A DNA stretch of 64,000 bases from Montifringilla adamsi. Taxonomy: Eukaryota > Chordata > Aves > Passeriformes > Passeridae. A model generated the notes under the pieces. The model did not search any database, was not told where the DNA came from, and was given only the letters and a program-made list of their open reading frames with translations. How positions within the stretch are numbered: position 1 is the stretch's first letter; each line of letters starts with the position of its first letter. Below, one piece after another: positions 12,013-25,300 of the stretch. The position numbers and the translations under genes were made by a program. Where the stretch lies: contig JAGGNK010007115.1 in NCBI GenBank assembly GCA_017590115.1, positions 248,001 to 312,000 of the forward strand, read 5' to 3'.

Positions 12013-15000
12013 CATCACCAGTTCACTGCTGCAGCCATTTACAGTCATGTGCACTCCCTGGGAAGGGACAGAAAATGCAACTTAGCCAGGATAAGTGATG
12101 GTGACACGTCACAGGTGACAGGCTCAGCACTTTTGCAAACCTTCTGCTTGCCAAAGGCAGCAGAAAACAGTTGAAACTATTGAATACTGCAGCCAATAAG
12201 AAGATGCAGTAATTTATTGATGTTTCTAGCTTGCCTTTATTCCTTTCATCTATCTTTGTTCCTGCCCTAGAAGGCTGAAATAATGAATGTTGCTGTTTTT
12301 TTAATGAAGTTAGGTAAGCTGTTCACCTTTGGCTAGAAGGGCCTGAGCTCTTGTTATAGGGTCCTGACAGTAGCAGAGGTCATGAAAGCACCATCCTTTG
12401 CTCTTCCTGGGTGTGTCCCTCCTGTGGGAGGCAGCGGTGCTGAACACGAGTGGGCTGACCAGCCCTGCAGTGCTCTTGCTGCAGGGTGTTCATCGCTGTG
12501 GTGCTCTCAGTTTCTGTTATGCATGCAGCAGAAATCCCTGCCTGGGCTAGAAAACCCAGCAGCTCCTGGATGCCCACCATCTGCAGGGATTGGACTTTTA
12601 TGCTCTGGAATACTGAAAATGTTCAGGCTCTGCATGTCTTTTCTTATTTATTACAAGGCTTTGGGCTCAGATCTCATTGTCTTTGCAGTTAGAGCTGTGC
12701 AATCTTGTGCTTCCAGCATGTGCCATTTCCCACAGCTCCTGAACCTGACAAAATGATTCTGCATAATCCCATTGGAAGCTCCTTAAGCCATCAGCACATC
12801 CCATCACTATGGAGAGAGCCAGCGTCCACTGGAGGAGAGAGTGCTAGAGGAGAACCCAGTCTCCACAGAGCATCACCCCTGATGATGCTGAGTGAGCTCC
12901 TGCTTTGGAACAGATGCTGCTGTGCCACTTTGCCGTGTGTGGCCCCTCTGGTCTCTGTTAGTACTGTGGTGCTTGTTTCCGAGGCTGTGGGCTGTCCTGC
13001 CTGGGCTATGCCTGGTTCATTTTCTTAAAAACATCAAAATGAATTATCCTTGTCATGCCAGTAAATCAGGAGGTCCTCAGTGAAAGAGGGAGAATGAGCT
13101 TGTTGTGCCAGGGATTCCCATCCTTCCAAATTTCCAGGTAAAGGTTGAGTATCTGCCTCCCCAGGTAATGTCCATAACCCTGGATCTTTGACTGGCAAAG
13201 ATTTTTCTTTCATGAAGCATTTACATTATCAGAATTTCATTTATTTTGCTACTAATATTACAACAGTAAGCACAGACAAAAGGAATCATCAGTGATCCTC
13301 AAATTCCAAGGTACTTGTCACTCACTAGAATATTTGCAGATTAGCTAACAATAGTCCTCAGAAATCAGTAACTATTTTCAGTGTTCCTTGTGAACTCGCA
13401 AATACTAATGCCAACTGCTGCCTGGTCCCAAGAGTGCCAGGAACAACAGGAACGTCCCCACTGCTGTCCTAGACAGAGTGAATGGGGAGTCTCCTCCGAG
13501 TTTATTGTGAAGGCAACTGTCTGCAGATGAGGCAGACTACTGAAAATGTAACTTTTCAAATGTCTGAAAATGAGGTCTACCGATTATTTCATTGCAGAGA
13601 ATGGGAGACATTTAAAATGCTTTTAGGAGAAGTCTTAGTCTGGATCTGAGTGCTGTCTCATGAATCGAGGTCAGCTGGTGTAAGCTGTGCAAATGTTCCA
13701 AGCCTCTTGAGCTTAGGAAGGAATTTAGAAGACTTTGAAGTGCTCTTGATCTTCAGAAGGACATCTGCAGCTAATGGTCTGTGCGAGCACACCAAGAGCT
13801 GCAGAGTTATACCAGCGCTGTCTTGAGCCTGCTCAGTCCCACTAGGCTTCCAGGACCCTTTAATACAAGTTCAGAGACCAGCAAGTTGTAAAAAATGCAC
13901 TCTTGTGCCAACAGCCGATAATCTAGTGCTGGTTAAGTCAGGTGTAAAATGTCATACTGGGGCTTTAACTATGGTGTTTGACTGCCTGCTGAAGTATGGC
14001 ACACAGCGTTACAAGGATTTCAGTAAAAAGGTGACTGGGCAGAAACTCCAAGCTCTTTGCTGTACAACTCAAGGTTTATTTTGTAATTGCATCTAAATAG
14101 AAAAATGTCTGTTTATTAGATATGCAGAGTAGTAGAATAGTAGGCCAAATTGTTTTAATTCCAAACCTAATAAGCAGAAAAGAAAGCTTTGCTGTGAATT
14201 CAGGATTGCTATTGGTTTTTAGGAACAGCTTTTTCATCTGTCTCTCTTCCCTCATTAGCTGATGGTGCCAGGAAGTTCTGTGCTAATGAATGGCTACAAA
14301 GTTCCTGCAAGTCCCTCAGATGAAATACCCACAGGAGCACAGCGGAGGGTGCAGTCACCTCTCAAAGGGTGCTGTGTGCTGCCAGCCAGGACCTGAAGGC
14401 TTTGCTGTGCTGGATTCAGATCAGATACGGAGCTATGATCATCTCCTGGGGATGGGGGAAGGTTTTGCCTTCAGTTCTGGAAGTTGTGGGTCTAGCACCC
14501 GATGGAACCACACCAATGTCCTGGACCCGGTCTCTGGGACACAGATGCATTTACTTGGCACAAACACTTCACAGCATCACTACAGGAGGAGAAGCCTCTG
14601 ATCTGACACAATTCAGCCTCCAAGTGCCTGTCTGCAGTACACATCTGCTGCTGAATCTGGCACTGGAGCTGAGCAGTGTCCCCTGGCCTCCCTCCATCCA
14701 CGCAGCCAGCAGCACCCTGTTCCTGAGGCAGGACTCACTTGCAATCCCCTCTCACTGAAGTCCAGAAGTGAAGCAGAAGGTATGAAAGGGGTCTGTCTCA
14801 CTCTGGACCTTTTGCTCTGCTCAGAGGTGGTGGAAACCATGCCCAGCTCTGTCTGAGGCAAGAGCAGATGCCTTTGTGACAGCCTCAGCAGGTGTTCTGA
14901 GCAGGCTGGCAGGTGTTTTTGTGTGGCAGCCCTATCAAGGCTGTGGCAGTTTTGCTCCTGTCCTGATGGGTTGCTCTGGTGAGGTGCCACAGCACGGTGG

Positions 15001-15875
15001 GACATGCTGGGTGCCAAGGACAGGGATGTGCTGTGACAGAGATGTCTTCTCAATTCCCCCAAATTCAAAAATGGTGCTTTATTAACTAAGGAGAGCAATA
15101 AAAATGCACAGAGTCACTGTGATGAGCATCACATGGTCCATGACAGGAAGACAAACTGGACAACTAATAGGTTATATGAATGGCAAGTTTAGGTGACAAA
15201 CTGACAGTGTGACACAGCAGAGTTGCAGAAACAGATTATGGGTGGCTCCTGACAGGCCACATTGTCAGTGATTCTGACAGTGGGACAATGGCCATTCCCC
15301 CCTGGAAATGTGAATCATGAGGTATTTCACTGGTCAATTCTCCAATCCCTCCTGGAAACTGCAAAGCTTCTTGGTGGCATTTCTGAAGAGCTGCTTCTGA
15401 GCTATGGCAGGTGCCCCTGTGCTGGGAAGGAGGGGGCTGCTTCTTCTTCACCCCAGGCACGGGATTGCCGCCAGAACAAGTGGGCAAACCCAGGCAGCTC
15501 TAGCTTTGCCATGGTTCTCTGGGCCCAGGACAGGAGAAGTCAGTTGGGTGTCCTCTCAGCAAAGATCCCATGGCAGTGGCAGAGCCCAGAGGTGGATCCT
15601 GCTCTGTGCCAGGGAGGCACCCTGGCCTGTCTGACTCAGCACTGCTCAAGAGCCATGGGAATGCTGTGCAGGGCACGAGAGCCAGGTCCTCGCAGAGCCC
15701 CTTTGAACCATCTTTGTTCTCCCACGCAGAGCTCTCTGACGTGCTTGGATGTCACTCACCACACGCTGTGATGAGCACAATCAGAGCCATCAGAATGGAA
15801 GTGCAGTGTGCAGGCTGTGTGACCAAGAGTGATCTGGCTCGGCAGGAGAGCTCAGAGAAATCTCTAGGCTCTTAA
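12013..15875. other. Unique noncoding stretch, no gene seen
   Basis: Mixed composition. AT-rich at 12180-12310, 13200-13400 and 14095-14230. No known repeat, RNA gene or convincing exon; the longest open frames (about 160-170 codons) have low-complexity or meaningless translations. Confidence 0.6.
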
Positions 15876-16165
15876 TTTTTTTGTCAAATGGTCACTGGAG
15901 GGTTAATGTAATTTTGATTTTAATTACATTGCTGGAGGGCACACTTACGCAAGGGAAAAGACATAATTACCAAGACATTTTATTAAGATATTATTTAATT
16001 TTATTGATGTGTCACAAGCAAAGGCACAGAAATGTTCAAATCGATATATACTTACATCAATGTTTAATCTACTTTCAGCATTTTTGCCTGTTCTATTTAT
16101 GCAGTTACCAGTTGATAAATTAAATTCCTGGAAATATGCAGAACATTAATGAATTTTCAGCAAAT
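15876..16165. promoter_or_regulatory. Candidate conserved noncoding block (AT-rich)
   Basis: AT-rich block rich in homeodomain-type cores. It holds an inverted repeat at 15906-15929, with 8-bp arms ATGTAATT and AATTACAT around an 8-bp spacer. Further ATTAAT and AAATTAAATT words follow at 16110-16155. The call rests on composition only, with no alignment behind it. Confidence 0.3.
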
Positions 16166-16991
16166 TCATGTATTGTGTATTTGCTTCAGTGGGAAGCCAG
16201 AACACAAAGAAGCTTTCATCTTCTTTCAGCAAAATTTTATGAACCCTGTGCCTTGCTGCTCACAATTACCAGGTCACACGTGATCCTTTTTTTCCTTGAT
16301 CACCTTTTCCAGAGCAGGATTCAGACTCGAAGGTCAGGATCTCCTGCCTGGAAGGCAGACTCAGGTGAGGCAGGGTGTCACCCCGGAGCAGAGCAGGGTT
16401 ATGCTGTGCAGTGCAGCTGCTCTGGGCCTCCTCCCAGCAGTGCTTTGTAGTAACAGTTCTGGCTTTTCTGTGGAGCACCTGGGGCTGCTCACTGCTAATG
16501 GCAGGGAGTTGTTTACAGGACGCGAGCGTGCAACTGCATTTGTCACTCATTCCAGGAGGCAAAATCAAGGACAGAAATTCCAGGACAGAAAAGCCCCAGC
16601 CAGTCTAGGGGGCTGTCACACAGGACCAGCTCCTGAGCAGCCTGTGGTGTTGTCCCCACAACAAGAGTGACAGCAGCACGAAGCCGGGCAGCCTGGCAGT
16701 GACAGAGGAGCAGGACGGGGTTCAGAGGGAAAGCAGAGCTCCTGGAGAGCTCATGGACCAGGCTCCACAGAATCCTTCTTGCTGTACTCGGATGCTGAGG
16801 CTGACACAGCACAAGGTTACTTTCAGATACAGACAAAACCAGGTTCAAGGTAGATTGCAGAGCAGTGAACCATCTTTTCACCCACATTTATGGCTGGGAG
16901 AAGAGTAAATGTAAACTGAATGGTCAGAGATACATGGTCAGAGAGAAATTGATGCCTTCATCCCCATTACGTTTCTGATCTTTTTCTCTAG
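16166..16991. other. Unique noncoding stretch
   Basis: Nothing recognisable. GC-richer at 16330-16700; open frames up to 124 codons overlap one another on both strands without a family match. Confidence 0.5.
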
Positions 16992-17112
16992 TGTTTTTTT
17001 TTGGGGGGGGGTTGTTTGTTTTTTGGTTGTTTTTGTTTTGGTTTGGTTTGGTTTTTGGTTTTTGGTCTTGTTTTTTTCTTTGTTTGTTTTTTTTTTTTCT
17101 TTTTCTGTTTGG
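16992..17112. repeat. T/G low-complexity tract
   Basis: Nearly only T and G on the plus strand: a T run, then a run of nine G (17003-17011), then TTTG/TTTTG repeats including GGTTTGGTTTGG near 17040-17055, then long T runs to 17099. The strand asymmetry is extreme and the complement is A/C-only. The tract is prone to slippage. Confidence 0.9.
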
Positions 17113-18156
17113 GAAGTCTGCCTTGCCTTCTCCAGGCCTAAGGAGCAAGTTATGGATGGCCAGCCCAAAGATGGGCCTCGCCATGTGCTGGTTTTGCCTT
17201 TCCTCTCCTTGCATGGGCAATTGCCTTTTCATCCTTCCACTTTTCAGGCTCCTGGTTTTCCCAGGGCTGCGCTGCTCCTATGCATTGTACCTTTCACAAT
17301 GCAGCCTTTGCACACCTCCATTTGCATCCACTGCCTGTGGCTGAGGAATCTGTGATGGAATCTCTGATCCAGATGGCTGCTGAACTACCCTGACTTCAGA
17401 CAATTTGTCACCAGTGGAAGGATTGATGTTGGGAAGCACTTTCTGAGATGCCTTTTATCTTCCCACATTCACGGTGCTGCAGCACAGTTCCTCAGATGTC
17501 TTCATCTATCAGCTGTCCCAAGTTCATATATTTTCTACTGGTTCAGCTTCTTCTGAGTCATGCAGGTGCCACTTTCAGTGACTGGTTTTGCCTTCCCCCT
17601 GTACAGGTAGGTGGGTGTGTGCTCCTGGGCTGATTTTCATTAATGCCCTCCAGATGCTGCCTCGACTGGTCAGTTTTGCAGGAATTCTGGCATGGCCCTT
17701 CCCTGTTTCCCTGCAGAATTGAGCCATCTTTTTTTCCCAGGCAGTAGCTGCCATCTGCACCAGAAGGTTAATTTGTTCCTCTCCCCTATAACTGCATTTA
17801 TCACATGGAAGTGGTTGTTGTGGAAAATATTGATCAAACACTGGCTTTTCCCTGGCTGCACTGAAACAGAGCATTTCAACTACTCAGTTGCTCAGGATTT
17901 CATGTTGTGTGCAGCAGCTCTGGAGAGTGTTTGCATGGGTGTGTGTGCACATGTTTTGTGGTGGGGCAGTGCACAGTGGCTGCTGCTGTCTCTGTTTCAC
18001 GCTCCAGCACTTCCAGCAGTGGCTTTTCTGGAGCTGGGTGTGTGTGGCTGGCACCTTGCACAGTGCAGGTTTCCTGCTGCATTCAGCCCCAGCTGAGGAC
18101 TGGTGGCAGCAGTGGTGGACCCCATGCGTGGCCAAGAGGAGGGAGGGAGGCATGGC

Positions 18157-18174
18157 TGGATGGATGGATGGATG
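18157..18174. repeat. (TGGA)n microsatellite
   Basis: Four TGGA units plus a partial unit. Short and unremarkable. Confidence 0.9.
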
Positions 18175-19286
18175 TGTGTGCAGAGGAAGAGCTGTCCCTG
18201 TCTGGGAGCAGAGCACTGGGGTCTGTAACTTGGCACTGCATGCCCGCAGAGTGTGTTTGGATGTGACCTGGTCAGTGGGAATGCTCTGCATTAGTCTGCT
18301 TGGGAGCTCAACTCAGCCCTTGGCACCTGCCTGGTGCCTGTGGCAGCCCTGGGCTGTTTTGCAGACTCTCCCCTCTCCCTCACGCTGCCCCAGCACCGCC
18401 ACAAACGCCTGCCATGGTCTGAGCTCCAGTGCTTGTCTCTCTGTTAGAGAACAATACAATAGCAACAGCTCCTGGCAGCAGCTGCACAAACCTGGGTTGT
18501 TTTGACAGCACTTTATTTCAGCCCTGTGCTCTGGAGTCTTGTGGGAATGTTTCCTGTGCAGCTCGTGGTGGCAGAGCCGTGGCACAGGAGAATGTACGAG
18601 CTGCCCTGTGAATGATCACGACAGGTTTAGAGCCAGGACCTCTCCCTGGTCTCCACTGGGTGCTTTCCAGGCACTTCTTTACCAGGGAAATAAGGGCTGG
18701 GGACCACAGCCCTTGGGCACCTCCAGCAGTGTGGCAGTGGTGCCAGCCCCATGCTGGCATGCACGTCTGTGTGGTGGGCTCTCTCCAGACGGGGATGGCA
18801 ATGGGCTCCCTGTCCCCATCCTGCCACAAGGGATCAAGGGCACTCAGGTAAGGGCTGGGGCCATGGCAGAAGTCACAAGGGGTATCCCAGAGCAGTAAGC
18901 TTGTCTGCTGGGCTCTCCGTCTGTGTCTGGTGTGCAGAGCAGCTGAGCAGACACCAGGAACAGTTTTTTTAGGAAGGCTGAGCCCAGTGTGGAGGTCTGA
19001 CCTGGCATAGTGGGGACAGGCAAGGAACCACCCTGGCCCCGAGAGTCGCAGGTGCAGAGCCCATGTGCTGAGTGTGGGTGCTGCTGGGGCCAAAGTGGGA
19101 GCACGAGGAAAGCAACTGCCCAGAGCCTGGCACATGCCCAGGACACTGCCAGCTTGTGCACGGTGTTCGGCTCTGCCTGCAGCAGGGTCAGCCCTTTCGG
19201 CTGCTATCTGCCCCTTGAAAACGAGCAGAGGAGCCACCAGAGGAGTTCTTCATCTGCTAGAAAGAGAAAGCCTCTTGAGATGCCTG

Positions 19287-19420
19287 TTAGCCGGCAGCGG
19301 AGAGTGGGAGCTGCATCCACGAGCAGCTCCGGGAAGGGATGCCCTGACCGCTGTGCCCGCGGCTCTCCGCACCAGCGGGAGCTGCTGCCCGCAGCCCCAG
19401 GCAACTCGAGCGTGCTCTTT
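19287..19420. other. Small CpG-bearing patch
   Basis: A run of CpGs (GCCGG, CCGCGG, CTCCGC, AGCGGG, CTCGAGCG) in about 130 bp, flanked by ordinary sequence. It is too short for a standard CpG island call. Confidence 0.35.
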
Positions 19421-20913
19421 TTCTGCAAAATCTGGCACACTGTCCAATACAGATTCACTAGAAGAGCTGTACTCTGCCAGTATATGAAAATTTAATTAGG
19501 CAGTAAATGCTTTCTGCTTCCAAGCCCTGAGGCTGAAGAAATCCAGAATGTCTTTGGGTTTCTTGATGGGACAATTGTCCCCTCCAATAGACTGTGAATG
19601 GTGTTAGTGACATTGGGCAAAACCTGCCTTCTGCATTACACTTGGGCACTTGCTGACCCGCCGGCGCATCCCTGCCTCCCCCTGAACGCTCCCGGGGGTG
19701 TGGGAGAGACGGGCTGGGTGAGGCAGAGGGATCCTGCTGAGCCTGACCCCTCTCACGGGTCACTGGGACACTGCTCCCTCACTGCAGGAGGAGCTCACAG
19801 CAGTACCAGGGCTTTTATCCCAGTACCACAGCAGGTCCAGGGGCTTTTATCCCAGCTCCTCTTTGGAGGGTCTGTGAAGGCTCAGAGTCAGGATGAGGAC
19901 AGCAAACCCCTTCTCCCCATGGTGGCACCCCTCCTCGCTGGCACTGTGCCACCCTGCCCTGAGCTCTTGCTGCGAGACCCCTGGATGAATGCTTGCATTA
20001 ATGTTTGCCATTACTTCACTCTCTGCACTGTGCAGGAGCTCACAGCTTCAGCAGACACAGATTTTCTGTCCTGGCCAGTGTGTACTCTCTCCACACTAAA
20101 TTACATATAGTCCCTTCCTCAGAAAGCTCAAACTCTAAAATAAATTATAATGCAAAGTAAGGGGCTCCTGTGCTGTGGAGAACCAAGTTCTGCTGGAGTC
20201 ATGACCTCTGCCAGTGTCACAGCCTGGCTCTGCTGCAGTCAGGGCTCTAGCTGCCCTGTTCCACAGGAGAGAAAGCTTCACCACTGAGCAGCCTCCGAGA
20301 GCCCAGCTCTGCTGTTGAGCCTCCTCACCTGGAGAGCTGTCTGTACATTCTGAGTATTGATTCTGAAAATGCAGCTTGTCCTTGTAATTTAAAGAAAGCA
20401 AGAAATTTTTAAGCACTGAGAAAGCTCCCAGTTCTTTAAAACCTGTTTGGCTTAAAGTATGAAAAAATGAAGTATTTTTTACATGTCTTGATGTCCTTTT
20501 GGGTGAGGAAAAGGGGGAATTGTTGGGCACCTTTCCACAGGAGCCCAAATGATGCATATATTGCAGGAAACTCATTAAAACACATTTCCAATATCAAAGG
20601 ACCATTCCTAATCCCTGGCAACCTGCTGCTTCAAACAGCAGCTTCAGCCTCCCAGCTGGTGTGTTCACTTCTGGGAAGCTGCTGCCCACTTCCACGTTTG
20701 CTCTCCTGCCCCTCCCTGGGGCAGCACATCATCCACATCGTTCACATCTCCATTTGGAATGCAGGAAATACCTCAGGAACAGCAAAAGGTAAATCATGAG
20801 CAACAAGGAAGCTGCTGCCATGAGCTGTGGGGGCACCACGGCCTGCACGTGTGCCATTGGTGCCACGGCACCCCTGACCAGCTGTCACCCGCCTGCATGG
20901 GACACGCCTGCTG

Positions 20914-20937
20914 CTGTCTGTCTGTCTGTCTGTCTGC
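20914..20937. repeat. (CTGT)n microsatellite
   Basis: Nearly six CTGT units in a row after a CTGCTG lead-in. Confidence 0.95.
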
Positions 20938-22099
20938 CCACAGCACTGGCCCAAGACCAGGATGAGAGCTAGCACATGCCACATTGGCAGCTGAAGGATT
21001 GGCACTATTTTTTTCTTTTATTGTAATGCAGAAAATAATTTCACCTTGGGGTCTGTGGCAGCCCAGGAAGTTCCACAGCAAGCAGACCTTGGAGGCAAAC
21101 ACTGCTCTTCACCCTGGCACAGGCAGGAGTGGTGTGAAGCAGCTGCACTCCCTGGACAATGGCATCTGCTCAGAAACCTTCACCTTTCTTCAAATCTGGT
21201 GCCCATGAGGAGCATCGGGAAAAGCCTGTGATTGATCTCCTTGGTTCTGACTAGTCCCAGGCTCTTGAGGCCATGCAAATTGCTGAAGGGATCTCACTCC
21301 TCCCACCTGTTCCCAAAACTTCAAAAAGCCTCTCTAAGCTTTTACTCTCAATGTTTGAGACACTTGTCACTTTATGAAACGTCTTCATTATTTTAAAATG
21401 AGGGGTTTGAGAGAAACTGTTGTTATTTATAGATATCTGTCTGCTACCAAAGCACTTATCACTGTCACACCCCAGAGCCTCCAGGAAATGCCTACTGATG
21501 GCCTCTCTGGGGATGCAGCTGGACAAGGTGGGCTGTCACCTGTGTCCCCGCCACAGGGCTGCAGCCCCCACCAGGGTGGGCACGTGTCACCTTGGTTTGG
21601 AGCTGGGACACAGTGACGCAGCCAGCAGAGCCTCCAACAGGGGCGAATTCTCGCAGACATCCCTGTCACGGGGGGACTGCTGCTGTGGCTGGCCAGGACG
21701 CCCAGCAGAGCTCTGTGGTGGGCACAGTGCAGCTGCCACAGCTGGGGGTGCTGCTGACGGGGGAAGACTGCTGCTCATATGGGGACGCGTGTGCCTGTGT
21801 CCTCACCCAGAGCTGAGCACAGCCACCAGCAGGACGGCAGTGCCACCACGGGGTAACCTGGAGCCGAGCTGCTGCCGGGGGGTGTTGTGCATGGACAAGT
21901 GTTTTTCATTCAGGGAGAATCAATTCTCCTCATGAAACAGCCTGTTAGTCACTCACAGCTCTCTGAAATCCACTGCTGGGAGGGTGGCTCAGAGGGTCTC
22001 CACAGCTGCTGGGCCTCTTTGGAGTAGGAGCCTTTGCCTGCATCTCACAACCACATCTCCCTGGGGAATCCATCTACTCATCTCAGCCCTATAAGAAGT
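20938..22099. other. Unique noncoding stretch
   Basis: GC-richer at 21500-21880, with scattered CpGs. No gene or repeat recognised; open frames up to 171 codons lack domains. Confidence 0.55.
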
Positions 22100-22385
22100 G
22101 TTAACATACAGGGAGCAATAAACATCCTCTGGCTATTATTTTCCACTTGCGTGGTCAGCTCAAACAGACAGCAGCTCACAGCAGGGTTCGATATGCTTAT
22201 ATTGATTTTCTTTATAGATTAGAGTGATTCAAGCAGTTATAAGGTTAATTTCAGATGATTAACTTCACCATATTGTAATATTTGATTTAGATTGGCTTTC
22301 AAACACTTTCCAGCTATTGATTTTCAATATCACACTTCTAGCACTGCAGCCAAATGTCATTTAAATAAAAGGTTGACAGAGTAGA
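22100..22385. promoter_or_regulatory. Candidate conserved noncoding block (AT-rich)
   Basis: AT-rich block with TATTGATTTTC, GGTTAATTTC, GATGATTAAC and repeated TATTGATTTT words (22200 and 22316), bounded by GC-richer DNA on both sides. An enhancer-like role is inferred from composition only. Confidence 0.3.
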
Positions 22386-25300
22386 AAATATCCACATCAG
22401 TCCTGAGAATTCTGCCACATCCAGCCTGGATCAGCCCTGGCGTCCCAGGGAGAGGAGCGTGCTGCAGGGTGGCACACACGTCTCCAAAGCAGGCTTTGGC
22501 CAAATCAGAGCTGGGCTGGCACAGCCCCTGGCTGAGGGTGGCTCTGGCCTGGCAGGGTCTCGCCAGCCGTGTCCCCCCTCGTTGCTGCGGGCCTGCCCAG
22601 CACAGCCACTGCTGTGTCCCTGTCACACGGCCATGGGGACTGTGGTGTCACTGCTGTTGGCAGCGTTGATGCTGTTTTCTTTGTGACATTAAAACTCCCG
22701 TATAAAAATCAACCGTGAAATTGTTGGACATGAGGAGAAGTTTGACCTTCCTCGTGGCTTCAGGTAATCCCCCCATCCTGGGGAGGTGCAAGAGTTGCAA
22801 AATGTGTAACAGGTTTTGTTTACATCAGCTGAAAGTAGCTGGGGATTTGGAGACTATAGGAAAATTACATGTATGCAATTTTATAGGAAGCTTCCTCTTA
22901 AAATATGCAGATGGGACATGAAATCTTTTCTTTTCAAGGGATCCTCACTCCTCAGAATGTGCCAGCCCAAGGGAAGGTCAGTGCTTATGGTTCTGATAAA
23001 GGCACTGGAGATGTGGAATGTGAGCAGGAAGGACTTGTGTCCAGCACCCCCTTTGGTGGAGGACATGCAGGGAGCTTTTTGCTTTTTTAATGGCTCGTGT
23101 CTCCTTCTCTCTCTCACACTTTTATTTTCAGGGGCTATTTTCTTCCTCTCATTTTGGTGATGTGCTGAATACAGATGAGACTTAGAATACACAGAGCTAT
23201 TAGACTGACACACACTCATTTTGTAGGTTTGGGAAAAAAATAACCCCCTGCTCGAGTTAGCTTGGCACAGTTAGAAAATGGTGTGAGCACCTGGCTGGCA
23301 ACAGTCCCCTCCCTGCCCAAACCTCAGGGCCACTCGTGAGTGCCCTGTGCCTGGGCGTGTCCACGCAGGGCTCGGTGTCCCCCCCAGCCTGGGGGTGCTG
23401 GGGTCCAGGGCTGTGCCCTGTGCCTGCCCAGGAACCCTCTGGACCCTGCCTTGCTCCCCTCCCCACCAAGTCCCACGGTTTATGTTCAGGCCATTGCTCT
23501 CTGTGCCTGCGCCTCCTGAGGGGAAGGGATATTGCTTCCCATAAATTTCAGGGATTCTTTACGGAGTGCCTGGCTGGTCACAGTGGTTCAGACAGAGCTG
23601 ATCAAATACTTATTTGTCAGATGAATTGTCCGATTTCTTTTGTAATTTCGAATTATTTATTTATACATCATCTGCAATAACTAATATTTATATTGCTTCA
23701 TGACCAGCAGTGGTTTGCCCTTTCTGATGATAAATCCCCATACACCTGCAGCAGCTGATGCTGATGGCCTAAACTTGGGAACAATAATCCAGGCAAGTAA
23801 GGAGTGCTCTGTAATCCCCTTGCAGGCTGCAGAACATGTGTATTATCTTCAGCTCTTTCCCACAATTCTTCCACATACACTTTTTGACAAAAGGAGACTG
23901 TACAGACCCCACAAAGGTCAAAGCTATTAAAAATCTTTTCAGTGAGCAGTGCTGCATATCTCCAAACACTCACAGCTCTCCAGGGAAAGTCAGAACTTGC
24001 ATTTTTCACCTCTAGCTCTTTTAGTCCTGTCCAGCACCCACTGAAAGAAACCTGTGTGGAAAATCACCTCCTGAAGCCCCTGGATTTGTCAAACCAGGCA
24101 GATCAAGCAGCCATTGGCTTGTCCCTGTTGAACCCAGGGAAATAAATGCATCTGTTCAAGTAATTCATGTGACTGGAAAAATACAAGATGTGAGATTCAA
24201 GGCATTTTAAAATACAAAGGAACATTTGTTCAATAGTTTTTCAGGTATCTGTTTAATCTGTGTTGCTTAAGAAAAACATGTGGCTTAAATAGACCTTGCA
24301 GTCTCTGCTCCAAGACCACATGTCTTGGCAGGATTTTGCTGCTCACTGTTTTTACCTGTTTTCACCTCATTGTGAGATGCCTCAGAAGCTCCCTCCAGGA
24401 ACTTCTGGGTTTGAATGATGCACATAGTTGTGTCATCTGTGTTGGAGGCTGAGTTGTCTGCCTGCCATCCCACTTGTATGTTAAATGAAAGCAGTTCCTC
24501 TAGAGCCCAGGACAGCTCCCTGCTAATCACCTTTGTCCTGCAGACATCCATGATGTGAATCTGCTCCTGCTCCTGCTCCCTGGCCCCAGCTGGGAGACGC
24601 TGTAGGTTTTGCACAATTTGCTGTGTATGGCCAGTGATGTCACCCTCATGTTGGCAAGGTTTCTGAGAGATGATGTGAAGATGACATTGCCTGCAGCCTC
24701 TCAGTCTGCACCAATTAAACAGAGAAATTAAAAAATGTCTGAGTCAATTAAAAAGAGGAATTAAACAATGTGATAAACAGGAGACAATGGAGACAAAGCT
24801 GGCACATCTAAGGAAGGACACCCAGTACAGCAGCCACATGAACAGCTGTCTGTGTCAGTGCAGATGTGCCTCCCCGGGCTGTGGCATGGGACCTGTCTCA
24901 TGGGGGGCTGGCACCTCAGCCTGCTCAGAACCCACTTCTTAAGGGATTCCTCCTCCTGGCACCTTCTCTCCTGTGCCAGCAGCAGAGTCCAGCAAATCCC
25001 TTTCCTCTAGGCACCTGGGCAGATGTTTTCTCTGGAGCTGGGTGCTTGGTGAGGAATGTGGGGACTTCGAAGGACTCAAAGAGCCAGCTCTGGAAGGGCA
25101 GCATCTCTTGAACTCAGCCTAATGCATCATCTCAGCCTGGAGCTCAGAGATGAGACAGACCAGCCCAGCAGTCAGAGCTGCTCTCTGTGGTCACAAACAT
25201 GGCATCCAGGTTAACATGTGCCAGAAATGAAGTCTTAATTCCTCCAGGGAGCTCGTATGTTTGGGTGAGCTAGAGTGTGTCTCGCTGAAAGATAATCTGC

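Larger units (their letters stand above)
17113..20913. other. Unique noncoding stretch, no gene seen
   Basis: No supported gene. Open frames up to 239 codons at 18.5-19.2 kb (minus) and 205 codons at 17.9-18.5 kb (plus) overlap each other and have no recognisable domains. A short two-copy word (GGGCTTTTATCCCAG, starting 19809 and 19841) lies near 19.8 kb. Confidence 0.55.

Noticed and set aside
18518..19237. 239-codon minus-strand open frame
   Set aside because: Low TAA/TAG content of GC-rich DNA explains it; the translation is not recognisable and frames on the other strand are also long.
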